Source of the DNA: Argopecten irradians
Lineage: Eukaryota; Mollusca; Bivalvia; Pectinida; Pectinidae
Length of the DNA stretch: 64,000 nucleotides
Reading direction: 5' to 3'
Assembly: GCF_041381155.1 (NCBI RefSeq)
Contig: NC_091142.1
Coordinates: 21,166,362 to 21,230,361 of the forward strand
Notes under the pieces: model-generated
Told to the model about the DNA's origin: nothing
Seen by the model: the letters and a program-made list of their open reading frames with translations, nothing else
The model's database searches: none
Shown: positions 50,959-61,489 of the stretch, piece after piece
Position numbering within the stretch: position 1 is the stretch's first letter
Layout: every line of letters begins with the position of its first letter
Translations under genes and position numbers: made by a program

Positions 50959-51695
50959 CTAGGTAACAAATGGACTCGAATAAGAATTGAAGTTCATTGA
51001 TAATGTTTTTCACGATCAGTGAATGCTTATTTACCTATTCAGGACTCTTGACATATTAATAACTTTAATGGGTCAGACTTTCCACTGTCTAACCCTTTAA
51101 AAAGACAAATGTTCAAAGGTCACCAAATTTAAAAGGTCGAAAACGAGTTAAGATAATGGCCATATATCGCAACTTTAAAGATGGGCAGATAAGAAAACTC
51201 CTGAACGATCCTAAACATAGCTTTAATCACATAACAGTTATTCCAAATTTTAGATAGTTCGAAACCAATACGCTACAAAAGTCATGTGTAAATTTCATGA
51301 ACAATGAACCCATTATGGAAATTTCGAGGGTAAAATATTTGTGTTAAGCAGATGGAGCAAATTTTTCTATTCATGGTTGCATAGCAACAATGAAAACAAC
51401 AGCGAAGATTTCATGTTAAAAGTAATAGGTCGAGCGCTTGGGATGTCACAGAACATTGGCTACCGTCCTTGGATACGACACTGTCATTCCGGGGCATGTC
51501 TCAGAAATGAATTATAGAAAATGTTATCATTATATTTTTTATACTCTCGAATGCATGCTTTTTACTTTGCATTGTCAACTTTAGCTATAATCATATTGCG
51601 AATAATCTAAATATAAATATATAAGTAATCAAGGTATTCTCATTGTCCATAGTAATTTAATACCTTATCCATCACCATAATTGTTATTACTGTAC

Positions 51696-51865
51696 CTTTT
51701 TCAGAGATCCTTTCTGTGTAATGATAATCCTGACCGCGTACAGGATGATGGGTACAACTGAGGCCAGAGAGAAGCACCATCCAATAGCCGTGGCGTAGGT
51801 AGGGTAAGTATAACTCCCCACGGGGTTGGGGGTCGATAGGTGTACACGCTTACCACAAGTAGGAA
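51696..51865 (-). pseudogene. SLC6 exon 13B: TM12, frameshifted (170 nt)
   Basis: The exon is homologous to 13A (168 nt) but has two extra bases (cg) near 51,820-51,822. In the frame set by exons 3-12 it reads FLLVVSVYTYRPPT and then leaves the family frame, reaching TGA near the exon's end. YPTYATAIGWCFSLASVVPI is present only in another frame. TM12 and the C-tail would be lost. Confidence 0.88.
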
Positions 51866-52049
51866 CTGAGCAAAGAAATTGACAAAACAAGTACAGTCTC
51901 ATCTCTAAAGACCGCCCAAATGGCCATTTATATACTAGTGGTCTTTATACACAGGTAAAATTTTGTTTAAATTGACCATTGGGGTACCAAAGAAAGTGGT
52001 CTTATACAATCATTTCTATAGACAGATCTGTCGCCTCGGTGTTCTATCA

Positions 52050-52200
52050 AAAAGTTTGGTTTTATTAGTTAAACGTCCTATTAACAGACATGGTCATGTA
52101 ATTTAAGGACGTGCCAGGTTTGTTGGTGAAGGAAAGCCGGAGTACCCAGAGAAAAACCACCGACCAGTACCAACGTAGTCCCGTTTTATCAGAATAGGGC
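52050..52200 (-). mobile_element. SINE copy in cassette B, tRNA part deleted
   Basis: The core matches the cassette A copy (aacgtcctattaacag, ggacgtgccaggtttgttgg, gaaagccggagtaccc) but jumps from gaccagtacc to the distal flank, losing the tRNA-like head. Confidence 0.65.
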
Positions 52201-52922
52201 AGTCTTTCGTCAGAGATCTAGTCGTATATATGTTTTCTATTGTATGGGCAAAGGTCTTCTTAAATATTTACAGAAATGTATTATATTGATTCATTCCAAA
52301 TGTACTAGAATGTAATATCACTTGAAAACCGTGTTGCTAGTTGGACGCTGATGTGGCATTCTAAATAAAAGTATATAGTATGAGCAGGACTGCTTCACAA
52401 ATATTGTCAGATAGCTGTGCATTAAACTTCGCATTCCGATTTCTCAAATAGAACTGCAGATTTAAATCAAAAACGATTTACAAAAAAAAATTCACTGTGA
52501 CCTATTTTTTTGACACTAAGTTATATTTTCCAATATGTTTTATTTTCAACATATCAATGCATTATCATTCTTTAAATATCATTCAAAAATATCATTTGAT
52601 TCCAGCAAAACTGAACAAAACAGATAATTGACCTTCCTATTTAACCTCTCACATAACTGACAAGGAACTACGACCTGACCTTACGTATTAGTCCTATCAT
52701 GATACCCTAACCCCCCGGTATCTGTGAACAAAAATAATGTTTATCGGTCATGGCCACCAAAGGACCCAAATAGACAATCTTTGTTTCGGGGTCTGGAATG
52801 ACCTTTGATAATGTTAAGTGAGTTGAAAATTATTTGCCACCCATCATTTAATTTCAAGTTCATTTTGAATATATCGTATAAAGCTGTATATATGAGGATA
52901 TTTAAGACTACTGGGAACTCAC

Positions 52923-53023
52923 CAGTAGAAACATTGGCATAATGAAAGCACAGCTAAATCTGATGAGTGCTGGTAGAGGCCTTCCGAGCATCAGCTGTAT
53001 ATCTCTATCAATCTTGTCCCCAC
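52923..53023 (-). CDS. SLC6 exon 12B: IL5 and TM11
   Basis: The exon is 101 nt, acceptor aatgctttgtag, donor CTACTG|GTGAGT. It encodes GDKIDRDIQLMLGRPLPALI and RFSCAFIMPMFLL, matching the DIxxMxG...W...SP family pattern in diverged form. Confidence 0.9.
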
Positions 53024-53354
53024 CTACAAAGCATTGACTGAATTGAATATCATCACAATATCATATGAATTTATATATTTAATGATTATCATAGTACGTG
53101 TATTACTTGCTTTCGTTTGTGTGTAATACAAGATCTCCATTACAATTGTATTGTCTTTTTTCACCAGACAATCTAATTAGTATTATGCTAAATGAATACT
53201 AGTCCGTTGGTTGTGTGAGTGAGAGAATCTCTACAGAGTTTGTTTTACAGACAGCATCCCCTTTTAACAAACAAGTTCAAGGTCCAAACACACACTGCTC
53301 AACGTACAACGAAGTATACCAAAACATGTTAATCTAATAATTTGTGTGACAGAA

Positions 53355-53765
53355 TACACCATACCGAATCATTAACATACTGGATCATCACCATGTTGAA
53401 TTATCACTGATTCATCGCCATGTTAAATAATCACTGAATCATCACCATGCCGAATCATCACCAAACTCAATCATCACCATGCCGAATCATCACCAAACTC
53501 AATCATCACCATGGCCGAATCATCACCAAACTCAATCATCATCATGCCGAATCATCACCATGTTGAATCATCACTTAATCATCAACTGAATCATCACCAT
53601 ACTGAATCATCACTGAATCATCACCATACTGAATCATCACCATGAATTATCGAATCACACTGAATCATCACCATACTGAATCATCACTGAATCATCACCA
53701 TACTGAATCATCACTGAATCATCACCATGCTAAATCATCACTGAAGCATCACCATGCTTAGCCAT
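53355..53765. repeat. GAATCATCAC minisatellite in intron 11B (short allele)
   Basis: About 0.4 kb of tandem gaatcatcaccatgct-type units. The cassette A counterpart is about 1.5 kb. Confidence 0.9.
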
Positions 53766-53882
53766 CACCATGTGCAAGATGATTTTGACACGTTTAATAT
53801 TTTAATGAAAATAGACAAAATATCACACCGCAAAACATTTCTGTATACTATGCTACTTTTAGGCAAGTATCTTTTAGCATAC

Positions 53883-53982
53883 CATATATCCAAAAGAAAA
53901 CGATAGATTCTCCTATACAGATCAGCATGATACTCCAAGTAGCGAGATACCAGTCAACCAGTTGGAACATGTAGACCCCAGC
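53883..53982 (-). CDS. SLC6 exon 11B: TM10 (intact)
   Basis: The exon is 100 nt, acceptor cgttttacag, donor ATATG|GTATGC. It encodes AGVYMFQLVDWYLATWSIML and ICIGESIVFFWIY. The acidic gate position (LVDWY) is kept. The Trp in ATWSIM is a stop in copy A. Confidence 0.92.
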
Positions 53983-54173
53983 CTGTAAAACGAAACGCAA
54001 CACCACGTGCATTTCGGGAAAATGAGTATGTGAACCACTCCACCACCTTTACTAATATTATAAAATTGCTTTAAAACACGCAAAGGGGGATTCATCGCGT
54101 CTGAAAAAATTGGACCGCACATTTGCGATATATGTATAACGACATAATTAGTTCAACTATAAAAATAGCATAC

Positions 54174-54305
54174 CTTTGTAGCAAAAGGAATGCTCAGCAA
54201 GAGTGCAAGAACGCTAAACCCGCCTAGTAACCATGGACGTTTATTGTGTAGAAAGCTTGGAAAATTTTCCTCCAAGATTAGCATTACCGGTTCAGTTTCA
54301 ATGGT
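54174..54305 (-). CDS. SLC6 exon 10B: TM8 end, IL4, TM9
   Basis: The exon is 132 nt, phase 0-0, acceptor tctgttgcag, donor ACAAAG|GTATGC. It encodes TIETEPVMLILEENFPSFLH, then NKRPWLLGGFSVLALLLSIP-FATK. Confidence 0.9.
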
Positions 54306-54520
54306 CTGCAACAGAAATACAAAGTGAATGATGAAATGAAGAAACCGACGAGTTATTGGCAACGCCGCGTCATATTAGACAAATGAGAAAGCTTCCCTTC
54401 AGCAGATTTATAAGACAACAGCAAGGCTTTTCTTAAGTTCTAAAAAGATTTTTAAAAACAACGTTGATACCATGTTCTATGTCAAGCACTATAGAAGCCC
54501 AAAGTCTGGTAAAATCTTAC

Positions 54521-54636
54521 CATAGCATCAATGCCCGGTAAAAGAAGCGTGACAAAAAACAAAACGCACCAAACTTGTGGCAAGGGGAAATAACTCAACG
54601 CCTTTGGATACGCAATGAACCCAATCGAAAATCCAC
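54521..54636 (-). CDS. SLC6 exon 9B: EL4 end and TM8
   Basis: The exon is 116 nt, acceptor ttttattattatag, donor GCTATG|GTAAGAT. It encodes GFSIGFIAYPKALSYFPLPQ, then VWCVLFFVTLLLPGIDAM. The Na2-site Asp (SERT Asp437) is kept, and the next residue (Ser438) is Ala. Confidence 0.92.
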
Positions 54637-55149
54637 CTATAATAATAAAATACAACAGTATTTATCTTACAGATTCATCAGTCTACGGAACATATAAGTA
54701 TGTAAACGTTTAAAACAAATACAATATACAAGTGCGAAACTGCATGATAAAATAGTGGATTGAACTTACAAATGTTAACAATATTTAGTTCATGTCGATT
54801 CCGCTATACGTGATGCTGACATTGACACGCATTCATTCACATGCACGGAATAGCATCCAACATTCCCTTCCCAGCCCAGTCATATAATACAGACAAGCAT
54901 TACCTTATGTCTTTTTATACGGGCGCTAAGCATGAACTTCAGATACACCCAAATGGTGATTTTTTTCTGTAGGACAGAATTTTTAACTATGATAAAAGGG
55001 TTTAGAAGATCCTTTTAATATTGACACAAACGAAGCGCATCGTATTTGTTATTTTTCATCAACGATTTGACGGTTTATGTTGGGTATACCAGCAGAGTGT
55101 CCCAGCTGCAATCTCAATTTATTGTACAAAACATACAGACAATACTTAC

Positions 55150-55274
55150 CTGATGTAACAGCGTCGGTGATTGGTACGTTGGCTTCTGACGCCATGACCC
55201 CTAACACGGAGAAGACAACCAGTCCATTCAGAAGGCCGTACAGTAAGGTCGCCACTGTCGTGGATACTGCCGCC
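55150..55274 (-). CDS. SLC6 exon 8B: TM7 and EL4 start
   Basis: The exon is 125 nt, acceptor gttccaacag, donor ATCAG|GTAAGTA. It encodes AAVSTTVATLLYGLLNGLVV, then FSVLGVMASEANVPITDAVT-S. FSVLGxMA is the family motif. By eye, SERT Asn368 (Na1 and Cl-) corresponds to Thr and Ser372 (Cl-) to Gly. Confidence 0.92.
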
Positions 55275-55746
55275 CTGTTGGAACATAGTCAAAACGTTCA
55301 TTGAAATTTAGATAAAATTATTGTCGTCGACATTGTTATTTTAATGGGTCTAGCGAATACATCACGCAACATTTACATTATTCTCCTCCTTGTTGATTTT
55401 GGTTTATGAACGCACTATTAACGGCTAGGGTTATTGAAGGTCGGTATCGTGTACATGCATTGTGTTGCAGGATACTGTCGTATGTTTTGTTGTGACTCTT
55501 TGTAACAGTGCAAGTCCTTTAAGTATCATCTGACTGAAGCATACATAAAGAACAAACACATCCAACCCGATCACATAATACCGACAACAGGACAACCAGA
55601 CGACCCATTTCCCTTAAATCTGGGTCAGAATCTACCACTTTTATAACCTAGGTGTGTTGCATAGGGAACATCACCATCAGTCTCCCTCACAGGGGCGAAT
55701 GATCCACCTTTTTTGTGATGTAAGTACATATAATAACATTGACTAC

Positions 55747-55850
55747 CTCAGACAATTGGTCCGGAAGTGATTATGACATCCCATCATCATGAGTCCTCCC
55801 CAACCAGGTCCAAGGGTGTAAAATGTCATAAAGGCGGCTTCAATCCACAC
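55747..55850 (-). CDS. SLC6 exon 7B: TM6
   Basis: The exon is 104 nt, acceptor gggttataaaag, donor CTGAG|GTAGTC. It encodes VWIEAAFMTFYTLGPGWGGL and MMMGCHNHFRTNCL, matching the unwound TM6 (SLGPGFGVL) of the family. By eye, SERT Gln332 corresponds to Met and Ser336 to Thr. Confidence 0.92.
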
Positions 55851-56822
55851 CTTTTATAACCCAAAGAGAAAAAATATTATTGTTGATAAATAGTACCTAT
55901 TTAACCATTCATAAAGTTGGCGTCCGGGAGGTTCCCTAATGCATCATTGTGGCTTCAATTCTTCAAAATAGCATTAGTCTATATATGTGTATGATTAATG
56001 CATCAATTTTGAAAGATATAATGTTGCATACAATGTAAGAATGTTATGAATGTAATAAATGTATGTATATATTTATGAACCTATATCAATTGAATACGTT
56101 TAATTAATGAATTTTGAAAAGGATGCTTTTTATATCATAAACCAGCAAATAATACTGCACGTTAGTAGGTTAGTGGTAAAGTGATACTTATATATGTATG
56201 CAAATACATACTTATAGCATCAATAGATACGTGGGATGCTTTGACGCTATACCCACGGCATATCGTGATATTGGCAGTTACTGCATTAACGGATGCACTA
56301 TATCCTTCAAAATGTTGAGCAGCATACACATGTACAGGCTAAATGTTATTTTGATATATCTATTAAGATACTTTATTGCATTAGGAAGTTTACCAGACCT
56401 TTGTATCAAAATTAATTCTAAAGTATATAATAAATGAGAAAATAAAATATTCTGGCAAATTTTAAGGGGAAAATAAATATAATTTCATATTTAGTTGAAT
56501 AATTAATAAGTAACGATCGATCAATTACATTAGTATAATACTGCATAAGCGTTGAAAAAACGAATATTTATATTTATAACTCAATTGCTTTGCACATCTT
56601 AAAAAGTAATTATCTTCGGTGGTTGTCACTAGTAAGCGGAAGTGAAGTCACAGTTTTCTTCATCTTCGGTATCTTCAGATTATCAAAAGAGTTTATATTT
56701 AATAGGTGTACGGTAACACCACAGTCTCAAACCCAAATCATTAATGTGTAAACTGCACGCTGGAGGTAGACAATCATTAAGGACTAGAAAAATCTCAAAT
56801 GGTAATTTAAAATGATTTCTAC

Positions 56823-56957
56823 CTCGATGTTACCAAGTTTTGTAAAATCTGGCGTTATAAAGTACAGCATGCCTTCTGTGGCTCCTGGTAGGAAGAGCGC
56901 CCTGACCCAAATAAGGATTACCAGAACTACAGGCAAGATGGCGGTTACGTACATCAC
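56823..56957 (-). CDS. SLC6 exon 6B: TM5 (acceptor intact)
   Basis: The exon is 135 nt, phase 0-0, acceptor tctgctgtag, donor ATCGAG|GTAGAAAT. It encodes VMYVTAILPVVLVILIWVRA, then LFLPGATEGMLYFITPDFTK-LGNIE, the TM5/EL3 signature (Y.TA..PY....I...R...LPGA..G). Copy A lacks nine bases here. Confidence 0.92.
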
Positions 56958-57196
56958 CTACAGCAGATAAAATGTCACAATAATATGTCAATATGGCGGT
57001 TACATAGACAATATTCAAAGCACCTTACACTGAAATTGCAGACTAATATGGCGATAATTTTCTATTAAGTCAATGCATCGAATGAAAGTTATGAACCGAC
57101 ATACACAGCTCAATATGACACTCAAGTACACCAGGTAACACGTGCAGTAGATTATGTTACAATAATAAACAGGTATTTTTTCCATCTGTGATTTAC

Positions 57197-57329
57197 CTTT
57201 CCTAATGACTTAACACTTTTCACACAGGCCAGGAAGACGATCACACGGACAACAATGTAGTAGAGAATATACATTCCATTAACCTCCCCGATATCTTCTA
57301 TCCCACTCGATCGACGTAGCACTTTCTTC
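57197..57329 (-). CDS. SLC6 exon 5B: TM4
   Basis: The exon is 133 nt, acceptor aaattatag, donor GGAAAG|GTAAATC. It encodes KKVLRRSSGIEDIGEVNG, then MYILYYIVVRVIVFLACV and KSVKSLGK. The pattern RVL...SGIEDLG...KGVKSTGK is typical of SLC6. Confidence 0.92.
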
Positions 57330-59790
57330 CTATAATTTAAATACTGCAGTTAATGATTCATTCAAAAGAAGCCTTTCACTAAATCTTTATCGAGGTTTTA
57401 TGACCATGCCTTCACAGCATACACATCTAAGACTAGCCACTAAGGTTTGATTGGCGTATTTTACGTCCTAATCACAGTCATTTAAGGACTGTCAGGTTTG
57501 ATGTGATGTTGTAGGAAAACTGAAGTATCAGGAGAAAAATTACGGACCAGCGACCTGTACCCAGTATCACAGGGACCTGGCACGATTTTTTAAAACTAAC
57601 AGTATACATATACAAATTATAGTATCAAGGGTTTGAACTAGGCGGTCGAGAAAAACGGACCTATTTTTTAAAACCGTGATCATACCTTAAAGAGAAATAA
57701 TTTATCTTTCCATTGAGTGCTTGATGAACGAAATTGGCCAAGTATTGACGAAGTTATGGCTTGATATATCGGGAAATTTACGAAAAATATGCTAGATAGA
57801 CATTTCCCTGTCCGGTCGAAATGTCGTCTCGGCTCTAATGGGTACCTCAAAAACCAAGCCAAAATCACAAAATCTACGCTTGTGGTGGTAAACAGTACCC
57901 ATAACTGTGTTCATCCAAAATCTCCTTTGGAGGTGTCATGACCCGTACTTTGTAGAAACTCCATTAAAACATCGTGTAGCTCACTTACTTTAACCGTCAC
58001 CGCCATGTTCATTTTTCTCTCGGAACGCTTCTCGACTTTACATATCGTGACTACATTATGCAAATTATGTAATGTTGTGCTTTTGGGTAAACTCGAGAAG
58101 CCAGTATCTGCACAATATGGGTTAGAAATGTTCTCCGGAAAACGTTCAGATTACCACGCATATATGTAATGAAAATATCGGTTTCTCGTTTTTCTCAGTA
58201 ATAAATCCAATCATCCTTCAAGACAAGCATTTGGTTGAGGCGGGCAAATCTCAACAGTCATAATACTTTGTCTGGAACCCTCCTGTAGCTGAGAGGTTTA
58301 TATGTGCACAATGAATGTATGTCTTTGTATATTAAGAAATAATGTGAAGGAAGTTTAAAGTATATATAGTTGTGTGTTGAATGGGTTTCCTTTTGTGTGA
58401 TGATGCTATATATGTGATAGTATAAACCCCGTTGATTTCAACCAAAGGCTACTCAACTTTATTTCTCGATAGATTGAGTATGTCACGCGCAATTTGGAGC
58501 CAAGCGGATGAATTTATGATGGTCCAAATCAGAAACTTTTGGTGTTTTCAGGACCGAACGTACGTTCGATGAACATGTACATGTATCAAAATAGGTTTTA
58601 GAACACATATACATGTACGTGTGTAAATACAAATGTAGAAAAGCTACATTGTTTATGTTACTACCGTACCTCTTTGAGCAATGCTTCCGTGCGTATGATA
58701 AATAAACAATGTTGTACAATGTACAGTTTTGCACATTCCGATGACGTCGCAATGTTTACATGTTGTGTGTCGGTGAGGCTGTGTTGTTCGCTACAACATG
58801 TAGATCTACATCCTATTTGTATTTTTAACATCTTTGGTTGTACGCAATTGGATAAGATATGTCAGGACAACATCAGTCTTTGAGTTGCATAAGTTTAACC
58901 AAAACGACCTAGCACGATAATGCATTTTTGTTTGCCTCGGGGGACAGACAAGTCCGGCGAGAGTAGGTCTTACAACACAATGTACGTTTGGGTGTTTCGA
59001 AATATCAATGAAACGGAATCCTACAATTATAGCTTTACAATACTTGTAATAGATATCTCTAATATTTATTGAAGTGATTGAAACAACAATATCAATATAA
59101 GCTACCATTTTGAGAGCGGTAAACTTTTACCTAGTGGGCCTACCTGTGTTTGTACATGTTCCTCGAAACGACGTCCGATACATTTGAAAATCTCCAAAAT
59201 CCGGAAATAATGACATGGAACTATGTAAACATCCGTGTATTCAAGTAATTTCAAACGTGAACTGATAATTTAGTAGAACTCAAGTGATCACAAAATTGAA
59301 GAAACTCTCTGTTTGTCACACCTCCTTGACACAGGCAGTTTGAATCGGACGACGCGTCACAACTACGTTAAATATCCTGCCACGTTATGAATTGTGTAAG
59401 CGTGTGTAATCATACGAAGTAAAAGATTAAAACCAAAGTGCTTTGCACTATGGTGTTTTTAACAACAGATAAATAAAACGATTTATAGTTTCATACCGGG
59501 AAAACTCCAGATAAATGCTTCATCAGACGGAACTCATTTTATTTGTATGTTCATTGTTAAATTGGCGGGAATTTCCGCCACTTCGAGTGGCTGTTCCAAA
59601 TACCTGTCGGACCTAAACGATATAATTCAATTTTAGTCTTATAAATGCCATTAACACTATCAAGGGGACATTAATCCTTAAATAATACACTATGACGTTT
59701 TGAATAAAATTTCATTTTGAACGAAAAAAAAGGAGAAAGGAAACCTTTTCGCGGTGTAAACCAAATAAAAAACCATATCATTTGACTTAC

Positions 59791-59840
59791 ATCCAGAATT
59801 CTTCTATAGCCGATACTGGTGAGGAAGTAATCAGTGTGAC
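59791..59840 (-). CDS. SLC6 exon 4B: end of EL2
   Basis: The exon is 50 nt, acceptor ctttttttaag, donor GGAT|GTAAGTC, phase 0 to 2. It encodes VTLITSSPVSAIEEFW, matching the family xSPVxEYW/F element before TM4. Confidence 0.88.
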
Positions 59841-60132
59841 CTTAAAAAAAGAGGTGAAATACAACGCAAGTCTAGGGAAAAACGACAACTACTTATCTAT
59901 TACCGTTCACAAGATGTTGTCGTGTACTTTAACGTAATATATAGTCAAAGGTAATTTAAAAAACATTAATACAAGCTGTTGCCTTATTATCATATAACTC
60001 AGGTTTTTTTTCAATTGAACTTTTTAATTAAAAATAAGAACATAACGACCTGTTAAGTCGTTTCAAATTTGAGACCATAATATCTCATAACGAATGCATG
60101 ATTGTGATCTATGATGTACTTATTTCAAATAC

Positions 60133-60362
60133 GTTTTTAGAAAGTGGATTTCCCGTGGACGAGCTATGCGATGAAATATTCCGGTTGTTGGGACTTTGGT
60201 GAAATCCTGTGATGCAATTCTCCGTGTTCCAGGTGTTGTTGCAGCTGGTCCAAGGAAGCTCGGCTTGGAAGGAATTCACCAGGTACTCGATGATCCAGGA
60301 TCGCATCGCAGTGTCATACACCAAACTCACACCGTTGATGATGAGTACAGCTAAACCAAAAC
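60133..60362 (-). CDS. SLC6 exon 3B: TM3 and start of EL2
   Basis: The exon is 230 nt, acceptor ttgttacctag, donor AAAAAC|GTATTTG, phase 1 to 0. TM3 is FGLAVLIINGVSLVYDTAM. EL2 holds LPWTSCNNTWNTENC, the two-Cys disulfide motif of the family, with NNT, NIS and (across the junction) NVT glycosylation sequons. A local 31-bp tandem duplication lies just upstream at about 60,440-60,500 and is absent from copy A. Confidence 0.9.
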
Positions 60363-60750
60363 CTAGGTAACAAATGGACTCGAATAAGAATTGAAGTTCA
60401 TTGATAATGTTTTTCACGATCAGTGAATGCTTATTTACCTATTTACCACCAAATTTAAAAGGTCGAAAACGAGTTAACCACCAAATTTAAAAGGTCGAAA
60501 ACGAGTTAAGATAATGGCTATATATCGCAACTTTAAAGATGGGCAGATAAGAAAACTCCTGAACGATCCTAAACATAGCTTTAATCACATAACAGTTATT
60601 CCAAATTTTAGATAGTTCGAAACCAATACGCCACTTCTTAGCTACAAAAGTCATGTGTAAATTTCATGAACAATGAACCCATTAGAACACTTTACTGGCG
60701 ACAAATCCCCCGTACACCTGTATTATTTCATCACATGGTCTCAAACGTAC

Positions 60751-60882
60751 CTCTAAATAATGGGCAGATATCCCAGATCCTCCACGGCCCTTTGGCCGAG
60801 TACTGAGACATGGCAATCTCTATAAAGTATAGCGGGGCGCCGCACAGTAACATCAGTATGCTATATGGAATAAGGAACGCTC
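60751..60882 (-). CDS. SLC6 exon 2: TM2 and IL1
   Basis: The acceptor is attgttcacag and the donor AGAG|GTACGTTTG; 132 nt, phase 1-1. It encodes AFLIPYSILMLLCGAPLYF and IEIAMSQYSAKGPWRIWDI-CPLFR, a close fit to SLC6 TM2 and the first intracellular loop. The Tyr of the LIPY motif, a Cl- ligand in SERT (Tyr121), is present. It is single copy and upstream of the duplication. Confidence 0.92.
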
Positions 60883-61489
60883 CTGTGAACAATGGAAATG
60901 AAGAATAATACCTGGTTTACCTTGATAAGGATTTTTTTTATCTAAACAGATCATTATTACATTGTTGATCTGTATTATAAGGGTATCCATCACTGAAGAT
61001 AACGATGGTATCCTTTTATTGCTTGATAAAGACGATTTCTCACTCAGACGTATTGAAAAAATGTATTTCTTTACATGTTTTTAGTTATTAAGTTCGAGTA
61101 GAATTCATATACGTCATCACCAAAATCTAAAATGAAATAATGGTGTCAAAATAAAAAAGGTTTACAAAAAACGTTAGCAAAGCTCTAGCTCGTAGTTTTT
61201 TATAATGCATAATTCAATTTTACTTGTTACGAGCATTTTCATTGGCTTAAAAATTTACTTTATCAGCCCACAAAGGAAACAATGGCGTCGCCGTTTGTGA
61301 CGTTGCTTCTAATTGGCTGAGATGACGGCGTAATGATTTCATAGACAAAGGAGTCCCAAAATGAATTAAAAAAAAATTCATTCAAGTTAATCATTAAGTA
61401 TAATGTATGGAATAAGCAATGTGGCAACATATTTAAAATAGATCAGCTTTATCATGATATTTTATAAAGGATGTTCTGACAGTACCTAC
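60883..61489. other. SLC6 intron 1
   Basis: About 600 bases without coding sequence. The part at about 61,190-61,345 (ttacgagcattttcattggc ... ctaattggctgagatgacgg) looks like a dispersed repeat. Confidence 0.45.

Larger units (their letters stand above)
40898..51315 (-). repeat. SLC6 cassette A (exons 3-13), tandem duplicate
   Basis: This is the 10.4-kb copy next to exon 14. It lacks any counterpart of exons 1 and 2. It is longer than B mainly because of the intron 11 minisatellite and a foldback in intron 4. Lesions: the exon 6 acceptor is deleted and exon 11 carries an in-frame TGA. Exons 3A-5A, 7A-10A, 12A and 13A look intact. Confidence 0.93.
51316..60684 (-). repeat. SLC6 cassette B (exons 3-13), tandem duplicate
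   Basis: This is the 9.4-kb copy nearer the 5' exons. It is nearly identical to cassette A (40,898-51,315) over long intron and exon stretches, with scattered substitutions and indels. The high end matches A through gaacccatta and then diverges. The low end starts at tggaaatttcgagggtaaaa, which matches tggaactttcgagggtaaaa at 40,898. The lesion in this copy is the 2-nt insertion in exon 13. Confidence 0.93.

Noticed and set aside
41282-51902. Two complete, independent SLC6 genes in tandem
   Set aside because: Cassette A has no exons 1-2 and cassette B has no exon 14. The duplicated unit begins and ends in introns, so this is an internal duplication of one gene (or an assembly artefact).
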